Positions 52,105-61,522 of a stretch of DNA of 64,000 bases are shown in pieces. The position numbers and the translations under genes were made by a program. The DNA is from Aquimarina spongiae. GTDB taxonomy: Bacteria > Bacteroidota > Bacteroidia > Flavobacteriales > Flavobacteriaceae. Each line of letters opens with the position of its first letter. Position 1 is the first letter of the stretch. The stretch spans positions 496,001-560,000 of the forward strand of contig NZ_FQYP01000002.1 in the NCBI RefSeq assembly GCF_900141785.1, in the 5' to 3' direction. The notes under the pieces were generated by a model, which saw nothing but the letters and a program-made list of their open reading frames with translations, was not told the DNA's origin and did not search any database.

Positions 52105-53448
52105 ATGTCTACATTTCCTTTGCAAGCTATCTCTCCTATCGATGGACGCTATGCATCAAAAACCAATGCCTTGAGTGCATTTTTTAGCGAAGAAGCATTA
52201 ATCAAGTATCGCGTATTGGTAGAAATCGAATATTTCATTGCTTTATGCGAACTACCATTACCTCAACTTAAAGATGTAGACACTAAGCTGTTTGACAAAT
52301 TACGAGAAATATACACCACCTTTTCTAGTGAAGATGCGTTAGCTATCAAAGACATCGAAAAAGTAACCAATCACGATGTAAAAGCCGTAGAATATTTTAT
52401 CAAAGAGCAATTCGATGCCTTAGGTTTACAGGAGTATAAAGAATTTATTCATTTTGGATTAACCTCGCAAGATGTAAATAACACGGCTATTCCACTAAGT
52501 ATTAAGGAAGCGATGAGTAATGTATATATTCCTCAATATTTTGAAGTGCTGGAAAAATTAAAATCGTTGGTGAATGAGTGGGCTGCTGTACCTATGTTGG
52601 CTCGTACTCACGGGCAACCTGCCTCTCCTACTCGTTTAGGAAAAGAGTTTCAGGTATATGTTACACGATTAGAAGCGCAGTTTGATCTCCTAAAAGATAT
52701 CCCAAGTGCAGCAAAGTTTGGTGGTGCCACAGGAAATTACAACGCGCACAAAGTTGCTTATCCCGATATCGATTGGAAAGCATTTGGAACCGACTTTGTA
52801 CAGGAGAAATTAGGATTACACCACTCTTTCCCTACCACACAAATTGAACACTACGATCATATGGCCGCTTTATTTGACGGACTAAAACGAATTAATACTA
52901 TCCTGTTGGATTTGGATCGTGATGTTTGGACCTATGTATCTATGGATTATTTCAAGCAAAAGATCAAAAAAGGAGAAGTAGGTTCTTCGGCTATGCCACA
53001 CAAAGTTAATCCTATTGATTTTGAAAACAGTGAAGGAAATCTGGGTATTGCTAACGCCCTATTTGAGCACCTTGCTGCCAAACTACCAGTGAGCAGATTG
53101 CAACGTGACCTTACCGATAGTACGGTACTGAGAAACGTTGGTGTTCCTTTTGGACATACAATTATTGCTTTTCAAGCCACGCTAAAGGGATTGAATAAGC
53201 TACTGCTGAATGAAGAAAAATTTGCTGAGGATTTGGAGAACAACTGGGCGGTTGTAGCTGAGGCTATCCAGACTATCTTGCGTAGAGAAGGATATCCTAA
53301 CCCATACGAAGCTTTAAAAGGATTAACCAGAACCAATGAAGCGATCAATCAAAACTCTATTGCTAGTTTTATCGATACTTTAGAAGTTTCGGATGCTATA
53401 AAATCTGAATTGAAACAGGTAACTCCTGCAAATTATACAGGGATATAG
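52105..53448 (+). CDS. purB: Adenylosuccinate lyase
   Basis: This 447-residue cytoplasmic enzyme cleaves SAICAR and adenylosuccinate, two steps of purine synthesis. It begins TFPLQAISPIDGRYA, contains MLARTHGQPASPTRLGKE near 170 and carries the fumarase/aspartase signature SSAMPHKVNPIDFEN near 300, with the catalytic loop serines. The length fits the E. coli-like (long) form. I chose ATG 52105, right for the family start; an upstream ATG at 52078 falls in the promoter. Confidence 0.96.
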   Translation: MSTFPLQAISPIDGRYASKTNALSAFFSEEALIKYRVLVEIEYFIALCELPLPQLKDVDTKLFDKLREIYTTFSSEDALAIKDIEKVTNHDVKAVEYFIKEQFDALGLQEYKEFIHFGLTSQDVNNTAIPLSIKEAMSNVYIPQYFEVLEKLKSLVNEWAAVPMLARTHGQPASPTRLGKEFQVYVTRLEAQFDLLKDIPSAAKFGGATGNYNAHKVAYPDIDWKAFGTDFVQEKLGLHHSFPTTQIEHYDHMAALFDGLKRINTILLDLDRDVWTYVSMDYFKQKIKKGEVGSSAMPHKVNPIDFENSEGNLGIANALFEHLAAKLPVSRLQRDLTDSTVLRNVGVPFGHTIIAFQATLKGLNKLLLNEEKFAEDLENNWAVVAEAIQTILRREGYPNPYEALKGLTRTNEAINQNSIASFIDTLEVSDAIKSELKQVTPANYTGI

Positions 53449-53456
53449 TCGCTTCG

Positions 53457-53613
53457 CTTCGACTACGCTCAGCGTACGTACGAAAACCTAAATAATATAT
53501 ATGAAAAGTACACTGAGCGGAGTCGAAGTGTACGATCGAATGATTACCCATTTAACGAACAATGTACACTTCGACTACGCTCAGTGTACGGCAAGCGTAG
53601 TCGAAGTGTACGC
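53457..53613. repeat. Four copies of a palindromic repeat (CTTCGACTACGCTCAGTGTAC type)
   Basis: Copies at 53457-53477, 53508-53534, 53564-53590 and 53595-53613 share CTTCGACTACGCTCA or its complement with GTAC ends. Copies 3 and 4 together form an 18-bp perfect stem, GTACACTTCGACTACGCT (53564-53581) with its complement (53594-53611). Such elements are common between flavobacterial genes. They lie just behind purB. Confidence 0.85.
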
Positions 53614-53618
53614 AATAA

Positions 53619-53647
53619 AAAAGCTTTGTCGGTCAGACAAAGCTTTT
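53619..53647. terminator. Bidirectional terminator between purB and DUF4252 gene
   Basis: AAAAGCTTTGTC (53619-53630) pairs perfectly with GACAAAGCTTTT (53636-53647) around a 5-base loop, with A and T runs on both sides. Confidence 0.88.
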
Positions 53648-53681
53648 CTTGTTTTTTGATGTGATGAATGGCAGTTGACCA

Positions 53682-54227
53682 CTAATCGAAGTTCTCTGCT
53701 ATTTTTTTGAATGCACTTAGATCCATTTTATCCATGGATTTTGCTAATTTGGCAATATTTTCAGGCTTCATATTATCACCTAATACTCGTACAAGAGCCA
53801 ATCCCTTTTCAGAATTGGTAGCAAATACGATCACTTCATCGATTTCTTCTTCATTACCCTGAAACTTGATGGTAGCTTTGGTCCCATTAGATCCCATGCG
53901 CATTAGGGTCTCGTATTTTTCACTGCTCAAGATCTTATTGATCTTCGCACTTTCTTCTTCAAATCTTCCTTGTAGCTCATCTGTAAGTTTTAATGCCAGG
54001 AAGTTTACCTTTTTGATGCTTTCTAAAGTTTCTTTTTCATCCGCAGAAAGTTCCACCTCATCTTTATCTAATAGACTAGAAGGAATGTCTACTGCGATAA
54101 AATCCTGATCATTCTGATGATCTACAAAATATTGTTGTAATGATGTTTCGCTGCTACAGCTAGCAAATACCAAAAGTGTTGCGGCTGCAAGGCAAGCGAT
54201 TCTGATTAATTGTATCATGATTTTCAT
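53682..54227 (-). CDS. DUF4252 lipoprotein
   Basis: This 181-residue protein has a signal peptide with lipobox VFASCSS (Cys near 24) and a DUF4252-like domain, with helix-rich stretches such as ALKLTDELQGRFEEESAKIN and VIVFATNSEKGLALVRVLGDN, and MDLSAFKKIAENFD at the end. The start at 54227 was chosen for the signal peptide; the longer frame adds 25 unlikely residues. DUF4252 genes typically follow an ECF sigma operon in Bacteroidota, as here. The function is unknown. Confidence 0.85.
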   Translation of the reverse strand: MKIMIQLIRIACLAAATLLVFASCSSETSLQQYFVDHQNDQDFIAVDIPSSLLDKDEVELSADEKETLESIKKVNFLALKLTDELQGRFEEESAKINKILSSEKYETLMRMGSNGTKATIKFQGNEEEIDEVIVFATNSEKGLALVRVLGDNMKPENIAKLAKSMDKMDLSAFKKIAENFD

Positions 54228-54354
54228 TTTTTTGGTTCCGATTACTCGGAGTAGTTGATTGTTTTTGATTGATGATGATGTTGCCATAATGAGTGGTATC
54301 AAACCTATGATTCAACACCACTCAAAAGGACAACGGATATATATAAAATAAGTC

Positions 54355-54891
54355 TTACTTATTCTTTTTTACGTTTTTAAGCTCTTCTCCACCAGGCACG
54401 TTTAAGTGATCAGCTATTTTAGAAACTTGCTTCAGGTCAATATCTCCGGTGATGGTTAATACTACTGTATCGGGCCCGTCTCCACTCTCTTTTACTCCAT
54501 CCAGGAACATAAATAATTCGCTTACATGATCTTCGTCTCGACCTGGTTTAGAATAGAATTTTACATTTTTACCATCAGAGTTTACTCGCATCAATTCGTC
54601 TAGAGTAGACCCTTTAAGGTATTTAGAAACATCTGCTCTCATCTTTTTTCCGATTTCATCATTATCAGTAGCAAATACTTTGATATTCTTAATGTTTTCT
54701 ACAAGGTTCATATATTCCTGCACCTCTGCATCGTTACTTTCTATATCGATTTTGCTTAATAGCTTAAACATTTTACTGGTTACGATTACAGACGATACGT
54801 CTTTCATATTTTCGTACTTATCAAATGCCCCTTGCGCGTTTGTGATGTAGGGTGCTATGGCAAAAACTAAAACTATTACTAACTTTTTCAT
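54355..54891 (-). CDS. DUF4252 exported protein
   Basis: This 178-residue protein has a cleavable signal peptide (to about TNAQG) without a lipobox. A DUF4252-like domain follows, with SVIVTSKMFKLLSKIDIESND, KFYSKPGRDEDHVSELFMFL and VVLTITGDIDLKQVSKIADHL. It is a diverged paralog of the next gene, which is a lipoprotein. It lies 60 bp behind the anti-sigma-like gene and is the third gene of the operon. The function is unknown. Confidence 0.85.
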   Translation of the reverse strand: MKKLVIVLVFAIAPYITNAQGAFDKYENMKDVSSVIVTSKMFKLLSKIDIESNDAEVQEYMNLVENIKNIKVFATDNDEIGKKMRADVSKYLKGSTLDELMRVNSDGKNVKFYSKPGRDEDHVSELFMFLDGVKESGDGPDTVVLTITGDIDLKQVSKIADHLNVPGGEELKNVKKNK

Positions 54892-54951
54892 AATTACTAA
54901 CATTTAATTCCGGTTGTGTGTTGTTTGATCCGGAGTATGGATTTTTGTATT

Positions 54952-55425
54952 TTACTTTATTAATTTATTCGTGGTGTTTTCAAATTCATTGAGGTATACC
55001 AAATTTTGTTTGGCAGTCTCAAATTCGTTAAGGTACACCAGGTCCTTTTTACCCTCATTCATTAATTGCGAAACCATATTGAGGATCTTTTTGGTTTCTT
55101 GTAATGCTATTTCAGGATCTTCATAGGTTCCTAACTCCTCTGGTTGGGTGGGTGTCTTGGTAAAAAACAGCCCTGCAATAATTGCAACCGATGCTGCTAC
55201 TCCCACCCACTTGTACCAATTGGTTTTCTGAACCGGAATATCAATATCCCTGGTAGCGGTTATATGGCTCTCTGCTGAAAAAAACTGAAACAAATCTTTG
55301 TATCTCTCCAAATGCGACGGCACAGTTTCTCCGGTAAAATAAACCTTTAATTCTTTTTCTTCAGAAATGGTCGTTTCGCCTTCAAAGTACTTTTCCAGTA
55401 GTTTTTCAATATTAGACAACTCCAT
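54952..55425 (-). CDS. Probable anti-sigma factor, single-pass membrane protein
   Basis: This 157-residue protein has an N-terminal cytoplasmic part (about 1-70) with helix NIEKLLEKYFEGETTISEEKELKVYF, as seen in ECF-associated anti-sigma-like proteins of Bacteroidota, one membrane helix (about 72-88, WVGVAASVAIIAGLFF) and a short periplasmic tail. The tail contains LVYLNEFE twice (129-136 and 142-149), a 13-residue internal duplication. The start overlaps the sigma-factor stop by 14 bp. It probably holds the sigma factor at the membrane. Confidence 0.75.
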   Translation of the reverse strand: MELSNIEKLLEKYFEGETTISEEKELKVYFTGETVPSHLERYKDLFQFFSAESHITATRDIDIPVQKTNWYKWVGVAASVAIIAGLFFTKTPTQPEELGTYEDPEIALQETKKILNMVSQLMNEGKKDLVYLNEFETAKQNLVYLNEFENTTNKLIK

Positions 55426-55921
55426 AATTGTGTTTTTTTAATAATTCTTCTCTAATTTTTTTTCTTCCTCTAGATAATGCTACTCTCACAGCTGTTTCAT
55501 TAATTCCTAGCATTTCTGCGATTTCTGCATTATCATATTGTTCTATATCTCTAAGCTGGATAATCATTCGCTGTTGTTCTGGCAAACCATTTAAGATTTT
55601 ACCTACCCAATCCAGACTATCTTTTGCTTCAACTTGTCTTTGTAACGATGGTCGTTCATCTTTATAATTACTATGTACAATTTTTAGGTTGCCTGTTTCT
55701 TTGGCTTTTAATTTATCGTAACAGTAATTTTTGGTCATCGTCATCGCAAAAGCTTCTACATTTTTATATTCAGACATTTTACCTTTGTTCTTCCATAACT
55801 TCAGCAAAACCTCTTGCGTAGCATCTTCTGCCTCTTCATTACTCACCAGTAACCGTTTAGCTAAACGGAATAGTTTATCTTTAAAACCATTGGTAAGCGT
55901 TATAAATGCCTTTTCTTTCAT
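55412..55921 (-). CDS. ECF sigma factor (RNA polymerase sigma-70 family)
   Basis: This 169-residue sigma factor has region 2 (about 15-80, with LFRLAKRLLVSNEEAEDATQEVLLKLWKNK) and region 4 (about 105-160, with LNGLPEQQRMIIQLRDIEQYDNAEIAEMLGINETAVRVALSRGRKKI). Both are standard for ECF sigma factors. It starts the operon sigma, anti-sigma, DUF4252, DUF4252, and overlaps the anti-sigma gene by 14 bp. It is divergent from two S41 protease lipoprotein genes, which may belong to the same response. Confidence 0.95.
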   Translation of the reverse strand: MKEKAFITLTNGFKDKLFRLAKRLLVSNEEAEDATQEVLLKLWKNKGKMSEYKNVEAFAMTMTKNYCYDKLKAKETGNLKIVHSNYKDERPSLQRQVEAKDSLDWVGKILNGLPEQQRMIIQLRDIEQYDNAEIAEMLGINETAVRVALSRGRKKIREELLKKHNYGVV

Positions 55922-56070
55922 TTTTTGATTGGTTGATGTAAAACTCCGTACTGTTTTATCAGTTTTTGGTAGCTTTATACAAGGGAGACGACTATGCTTG
56001 TAATTTGTTACAATCTTTTTTAAATTTATACTAAAGTCCCTATTTTTAACGCTATATATAAAAATATGCT

Positions 56071-57459
56071 ATGAAGTACTTCAAATATTTTGTGGGTATG
56101 TTCCTTCTCGGAAGTATCACCACTGGATGTTTCGACGACAATGATGATGTTGTCCCTGTGGCCAGTGTTGCAGAAATCAATGATTTTATATGGAAAGGAA
56201 TGAATACTTTCTATCTATATAAGGACGATGTTCCGGATCTGGCCAATAATCGATTTTCTTCTGAAGAGGAGTACAATAACTTTTTAAACAGCTTTGCTTC
56301 TCCCGAAGCTATATTTGAAGCTTTGCAATCCAATATAGATGAGTTTAGTTTTTTGGTAGCCGATTATGTGGCTCTCGAACAGTCTTTTGATGGATTGACG
56401 ATGAACAATGGGATGGAGTTCGGTCTAATACGATATCCTGATGGCTCGGGCAATGTCTTTGGATATGTTCGGTATGTACTACCTAATACCGATGCAGAAT
56501 CAAAGGGTGTAGAACGCGGTAATATTTTCAATACGATTAATGACACCCAAATTACCCAGGATAATTTTAGAGGATTAATAAATCTGGATTCGTACACCAT
56601 CGGTCTGGCAACATTCGACGGTACCAATGTTACACCAACCGGAGCATCAATCTCATTAACCAAGGTACCTTATGTAGAAAACCCTGTTTTTATCTCAAAA
56701 ACCATTAATAATGGAGGGAATCTTGTAGGGTATTTGATGTATAATGCCTTTACTTCTGATTTTGATGATGAACTCAATGCGGCAATAGGAGATTTAAAAT
56801 CGGCAGGAATTACAGATTTGGTATTAGATGTTCGTTACAATGGTGGTGGATCGGTAGAATCTGCTATTGATTTGAGTAGTATGATTACTGGTCAATTTAA
56901 TGGTGAAATCTTTACTGTTGATGAATGGAATAGCGAACTACAAAATCAATTTGGCCAAATACGACGATTTAACCAAGAAATAAAAACTGGAGAAGCTATC
57001 AATAGTTTAAACCTATCCAGAGTATATATATTAACCACAGGGCGATCTGCCTCTGCCAGCGAATTGGTGATTAATGGTTTGGATCCTTATATAGAGGTAA
57101 TTCAAGTCGGGACCAACACCAGTGGAAAATTTCAGGCGTCCCGTACGGTTTATGATTCTCCGGATTTTGGAAGACAAGGTGCCAATTTGGGACACACCTA
57201 TGCCATGCAACCTCTGGTACTTCGATCCATTAATTCTGTAGGATTTACGGATTATTTTGATGGCTTTACACCAGAAATCGAGATCGCAGAAGATTTTACT
57301 AATTTAGGCGTTCTTGGTGATCCCGATGAACCTCTTTTAAGAACTGCCCTAAACGCAATATCCGGTACAAGAATTGCCACAAAATCTCATACCGTTAAGC
57401 TCGAATCTATTGGAGACAGCAATATGTTTTCTCCAATATATGAGCGAATGTATGAATAA
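56071..57459 (+). CDS. S41 family serine protease, lipoprotein (copy 1)
   Basis: This 462-residue lipoprotein has the lipobox SITTGC (Cys22), a helical N-terminal domain with INDFIWKGMNTFYLYKDDVPDLAN, a PDZ-like region (about 135-205) and a S41 C-terminal protease domain. The catalytic serine is in GRSASASELVING and the lysine in GTNTSGKFQASR. S41 enzymes cut C-terminal or misfolded protein tails in the envelope. It is followed by a closely related gene after 93 bp. It is divergent from the ECF sigma operon. Confidence 0.92.
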   Translation: MKYFKYFVGMFLLGSITTGCFDDNDDVVPVASVAEINDFIWKGMNTFYLYKDDVPDLANNRFSSEEEYNNFLNSFASPEAIFEALQSNIDEFSFLVADYVALEQSFDGLTMNNGMEFGLIRYPDGSGNVFGYVRYVLPNTDAESKGVERGNIFNTINDTQITQDNFRGLINLDSYTIGLATFDGTNVTPTGASISLTKVPYVENPVFISKTINNGGNLVGYLMYNAFTSDFDDELNAAIGDLKSAGITDLVLDVRYNGGGSVESAIDLSSMITGQFNGEIFTVDEWNSELQNQFGQIRRFNQEIKTGEAINSLNLSRVYILTTGRSASASELVINGLDPYIEVIQVGTNTSGKFQASRTVYDSPDFGRQGANLGHTYAMQPLVLRSINSVGFTDYFDGFTPEIEIAEDFTNLGVLGDPDEPLLRTALNAISGTRIATKSHTVKLESIGDSNMFSPIYERMYE

Positions 57460-57552
57460 TAATTCTGCAATAGTAACCTACTAATTAACAGTTGTTAGTA
57501 TTGCGTTGTATTGGATAAAACCATATTTTTACAAAAATTTAACATTTAAGCT

Positions 57553-59064
57553 ATGAATACAATCAAATTAAAATTATTACCCCTTTATGTATTTTCATTG
57601 CTATTGATCTTCTCATGCTCAAGTGATGATGGGGACCCTGAACCAGTAGTAATAAATAATCCTGATGAAGAAATTGATGATTTTATATGGAAAGGAATGA
57701 ATTTCCTTTATTTATATAAAACAGATGTTCCAGATCTACAAGATAGTAAAGCAGATGATGAAAATGCGTATCGACAATTTTTAGCTTCGTATGATTCTCC
57801 TGAGAGTTTATTCCAAGATTTAAGAACTACAAACACATTACAAGGCGAACTAGAGGATCAGTTTAGTATTATTGTTGATGATTATGTTGCACAAGAAGAA
57901 AATCTTTTTGGCGGAATTACTAAAAATAATGGTATGGCATTCGGACTTGGCCGTTTTAGCGGTACTGACGATCTCTTTGGATTTGTAAGGTATGTCTTAC
58001 CTGGTACCGATGCTGAAGCTAAAGGGGTGACCCGAGGTGACTTATTTACTACTATTAATGGAACTCAACTTAATCTTTCAAATTATAGAGATCTATTATT
58101 TAATGGACCTGACATCTATGATGTTGGTTTCAATACCATTGAAAACAATGCATTTGTTCCAGCTAATACCGTTACATTAAACAAAGTAGAATATACCGAA
58201 AATCCTGTATTCATATCAAAAACCATTGATTATCAAGGGCAAAAAATTGGATATATGATGTATAATAGTTTTACTTTCGCATTCAACAAACAAATGAATG
58301 ATGCTTTCTTAGCTTTCAAGAACGAAGGAATTACGGATCTTATTCTCGATCTTCGTTATAATGGTGGAGGGTCTGTTTATACAGCAACGGGATTAGCAAG
58401 TATGATAACTGGTGCTTACACGGGGGAAATTTTTGCAAAAAGCGTATTTAATCCGGATTATACAGCTTTTATAAATCAGTTTTCTAATGCAGATGATTTT
58501 CTTACAGATAGGTTTTTTGATAATATTATTATTGATATTTCAGATAATGATGTTATTACTAGCGAACCCGTTAATTCTTTAGGGCTCTCCAGACTTCATG
58601 TACTTGCTAGCGGAAGCAGTGCTTCTGCAAGTGAGCTAATAATTAATAGTCTTTCTTCCTATATAGATGTCATTCAAATAGGAACAAGCACCCTCGGAAA
58701 ATTCCAAGCCTCAAGACTAGTTTATGACTCTCCAGACTTCAGGAGAGATGATGCAAATCCAAATCACACCTATGCTATGCAACCATTGGTTAGCAAGGTA
58801 GCGAACAAAGATGATGTTACCGACTTTATTCTAGGGTTACCCGCTGATGTAGTATTCCAGGAAGATTTTAGAAATATGGGGGTTTTAGGTGAAGTTGACG
58901 AACCGCATTTAAATGTAGCTTTAGAGTATATTGTTAACAATACCACAGCTGCTGCAAGAAGTAAAGACTTTGTGGATTTTGAGTTGGTTGGAGAAAGTAA
59001 AATGAATAGTCCTTCATACCAAAGAATGTATATCGATAATATCCCTCTTGAAGGAAGGAATTAA
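57553..59064 (+). CDS. S41 family serine protease, lipoprotein (copy 2)
   Basis: This 503-residue lipoprotein is a paralog of the upstream gene: it shares IDDFIWKGMNFLYLYKTDVPDL, GFVRYVLPGTDAEAKGV, GQKIGYMMYNSFT and DLILDLRYNGGGSVYTATGL. Its lipobox is FSCSS and the catalytic residues are in GSSASASELIINSL and TSTLGKFQASR. It is about 40 residues longer, mostly in a loop before the serine. Both copies keep the Ser and Lys, so both should be active. The pair likely arose by tandem duplication. Confidence 0.92.
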   Translation: MNTIKLKLLPLYVFSLLLIFSCSSDDGDPEPVVINNPDEEIDDFIWKGMNFLYLYKTDVPDLQDSKADDENAYRQFLASYDSPESLFQDLRTTNTLQGELEDQFSIIVDDYVAQEENLFGGITKNNGMAFGLGRFSGTDDLFGFVRYVLPGTDAEAKGVTRGDLFTTINGTQLNLSNYRDLLFNGPDIYDVGFNTIENNAFVPANTVTLNKVEYTENPVFISKTIDYQGQKIGYMMYNSFTFAFNKQMNDAFLAFKNEGITDLILDLRYNGGGSVYTATGLASMITGAYTGEIFAKSVFNPDYTAFINQFSNADDFLTDRFFDNIIIDISDNDVITSEPVNSLGLSRLHVLASGSSASASELIINSLSSYIDVIQIGTSTLGKFQASRLVYDSPDFRRDDANPNHTYAMQPLVSKVANKDDVTDFILGLPADVVFQEDFRNMGVLGEVDEPHLNVALEYIVNNTTAAARSKDFVDFELVGESKMNSPSYQRMYIDNIPLEGRN

Positions 59065-59092
59065 TAAAAAACCGTATTATTAATTAAAATAA

Positions 59093-59124
59093 AAAACTCC
59101 CGAATTCGCGAATTTGGGAGTTTT
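59093..59124. terminator. Bidirectional terminator between convergent genes
   Basis: AAAACTCCC (59093-59101) pairs with GGGAGTTTT (59116-59124) and the inner AATTC/GAATT also pairs. It lies between the S41 gene and the convergent receptor gene. Confidence 0.85.
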
Positions 59125-59142
59125 GTTCTATAGGGTTCAATT

Positions 59143-61101
59143 TTAGAAATCCAAATTCAATCCAAATCTTGCATTTCTACCACGAGTACTAAATCCAAAA
59201 ATTTCCTGATAGTCTTCGTTGGTGATATTTTCTATAGCTGCAAATAGACTTACATGTTTAGACACTCTGTGGTTGATCGAAAAATCAACTAACACATACG
59301 AATCCAAAGTAATCGGTTCTGAAGCAAACGTAGCCAGATTAAAGAAACTATCGTCTCTCTCATCATTATACTGAAAATTAATAGCTGCATTTGTATTTTC
59401 GCTAAATTGATATCCCACATTCGCATTTACTTTAATCTCAGGGATTCTAATTTGCGAAAGATCTTCGTCCACATCTGTATAGGTAAAGTTACCTGCTAAT
59501 GATAATTTATCTTCTAGTAATCTAGAGCTAATCTCAAATTCTAAACCACTTGTGCTAAAGTCTGCATCAATATTTTGGTATTGAAATACAAAACCTCCTG
59601 TATCTACAAAGTCCACAAAATTTTCTTCATCACGCTTAAAATACACCGCACTTATACGTAATTTCTTGTTTGAAGAAAATTCTAAACCTACCTCTAGAGT
59701 GGTATTCTCTTCAGGATCTAACTCCTGGTTACCAAAATTACCCGAATACAGTTGGAACAAGGATGGAGTAATGTAAGCGGTAGAATATGACGCCAAAGCT
59801 TTGATATAACTCTCATCAAATTTATAGGTATACGACGGGTTTACACTATATACCAGGTGTGTCCCATACTCACTATGAATATTTAATCTTGCTCCAGCAT
59901 TCACGTTTAATCCAAAATCAGATACATACACGACGTTTACATAAGGATCAATAATATCAAAATCTGCCACCTCATCATTTATTGTCTGTACAAATGGATC
60001 TCTCCTTGAAGCAGCACTAAATCCGTTATAATCGTTATTAGATCCATTAACCCCTACAACCGTATAAAACATATTGTTGAAGTTATATTTGTTGTATAGG
60101 TCATATGAATAGAACCTACTCTCATTTTTGGTAGCAAAGGTATTCGAGAAAAAGTCACGATCTAGCAAAGAATAACTGTTGGTAAATACTATGCTTCCTT
60201 TGTCGTACTTGTATTCTGCAGAAGCTCCTGCTCGTAATTGTCTACTAAAAGCATCATTATCAGCATCAGCTCCTGCTCCTGCATCAAACTCATTGTTATA
60301 TTGATCCAAGCTTCCAAAAAGATCAATTTTTAATCGTTCGTTTACCTCATACCCTACTCTTGCATTCACATTAAATTTGGAATACGCGTCATCTTCAAAA
60401 GTAGTGTCCGAAGTATCATCTGGTAATTTTTCTGCTGCAGATAAGCCTTCAGCAAAGTGATTACTAAAACTTGTTAAATAAGTTACCTTACCCACAGTTC
60501 CATTAATAGAAGCTAGATTTACAAACTCATTAATATCATAATCCTGATCGTCTTGAGATTGATTGGTTCCTAAACTCGATTGAAAGTTTGCAGAAATCTT
60601 TTCTTTACTTCCGGTTTTTGTAATAATATTCACCACAGCCGTAGACGCTCCAGATCCGTATAATGTACTAGAAGCTCCTTTCAGGATCTCGATCTCTTTA
60701 ATTTGATTTACAGATAACAATCGTAGATCAAACTCACCCGTAATCGTAGAAGGATCGCTTACGGTTACTCCATCTACTCGTATTACTACTTGTCGATTAC
60801 GCCCACCACGGATGAAATATCCAAGACTTTGACCAGGAGCACTGGTGTTTCCATTAATCTCGATACCTGCAACACGGTTCAATACGGTTGCTACCGATTG
60901 CCCCTTGCTTTGCGCTAGCTGTTCTGTGGTAATCTTTGTAATTACTTTACCACTTTGTTCTCGTTTTAATCCGAACTTAGAGTCAGAAATCACGACTTCC
61001 TCTAATTCGGTTACATTTTGGTCTTCTTGACTTTCCTGACTTATCGCCAAAGAAGAACCCAGCAGTAAAAATGCTGCCCCAAAAAACATTCTTGTGTTCA
61101 T
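59143..61101 (-). CDS. TonB-dependent receptor, probable cobalamin (BtuB-like) uptake
   Basis: This 652-residue outer-membrane receptor has a signal peptide (to about LAISQ) and a TonB-box-like region ELEEVVISDSKFGLK. The plug domain (about 55-165) has VATVLNRVAGIEINGN, GYFIRGGRNRQVVIRVDGVTVSD and ILKGASSTLYGSGASTAVVNI. A 22-strand-type barrel ends in GFSTRGRNARFGLNLDF. The gene is directly under a cobalamin riboswitch and divergent from cobalamin-assembly genes, so the ligand is most likely vitamin B12 or a related corrinoid. Confidence 0.9.
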   Translation of the reverse strand: MNTRMFFGAAFLLLGSSLAISQESQEDQNVTELEEVVISDSKFGLKREQSGKVITKITTEQLAQSKGQSVATVLNRVAGIEINGNTSAPGQSLGYFIRGGRNRQVVIRVDGVTVSDPSTITGEFDLRLLSVNQIKEIEILKGASSTLYGSGASTAVVNIITKTGSKEKISANFQSSLGTNQSQDDQDYDINEFVNLASINGTVGKVTYLTSFSNHFAEGLSAAEKLPDDTSDTTFEDDAYSKFNVNARVGYEVNERLKIDLFGSLDQYNNEFDAGAGADADNDAFSRQLRAGASAEYKYDKGSIVFTNSYSLLDRDFFSNTFATKNESRFYSYDLYNKYNFNNMFYTVVGVNGSNNDYNGFSAASRRDPFVQTINDEVADFDIIDPYVNVVYVSDFGLNVNAGARLNIHSEYGTHLVYSVNPSYTYKFDESYIKALASYSTAYITPSLFQLYSGNFGNQELDPEENTTLEVGLEFSSNKKLRISAVYFKRDEENFVDFVDTGGFVFQYQNIDADFSTSGLEFEISSRLLEDKLSLAGNFTYTDVDEDLSQIRIPEIKVNANVGYQFSENTNAAINFQYNDERDDSFFNLATFASEPITLDSYVLVDFSINHRVSKHVSLFAAIENITNEDYQEIFGFSTRGRNARFGLNLDF

Positions 61102-61197
61102 TGCTTAACTATCTTAATTTTAAAAAATTAAGGGAAAAAAGTATGTAGTTTACCCATACCCAAACCTTTATCCCGAAAGTTTGATACTGTTGAATAT

Positions 61198-61410
61198 TGG
61201 CAGGTCTCCTGGCTTGCGTCTTGTTATTTACCTTCCCATCGTTACCTTGGTAAACGACAGTGGCTCTATTGTAGTAGTAATAACAAACACCGATCTAGAT
61301 CATCGGCTTAGCTTACAGTTGCGGGAACAGCTCAGGATTCCTAAATTTAGTATTGATTGTCAACATAAATTCTTCACCTGATTCCCTTTTAATCCTCAAC
61401 ACTTCGAAAA
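61198..61410 (-). promoter_or_regulatory. Cobalamin riboswitch
   Basis: On the minus strand the leader of the receptor gene contains the B12 box AGCCAGGAGACCTGCCA (61214-61198), GCCACTG, the conserved GTTCCCGCAACTGTAA segment and the 5' GGGAATCAGGTGAA element near 61391-61374. These are in the order of the cobalamin riboswitch. When cobalamin is bound it should lower expression of the receptor. The 5' boundary is approximate. About 97 bases remain between the B12 box and the receptor ATG for the expression platform. Confidence 0.93.
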
Positions 61411-61494
61411 GTGCCTCAGAACCAAAATTCTGCGCGAATGTATCATATTTTATGGAATTTGTGATCAGTTTAACAAATAAATAATTTATAGAAC

Positions 61495-61502
61495 TACCTT
61501 TG
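61495..61502 (+). promoter_or_regulatory. -7 promoter element of cobU
   Basis: TACCTTTG matches TAnnTTTG fully, 20 bases before the cobU ATG. The cob operon thus has its own promoter with a leader too short for a riboswitch. Confidence 0.6.
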
Positions 61503-61522
61503 CTCTCTTTAAAACCAAAAAA

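Noticed and set aside
53457..53613. Palindromic repeats as a CRISPR or insertion-sequence ends
   Set aside because: Copies are in mixed orientation with irregular spacing, and there is no transposase or cas gene. They are REP-like.
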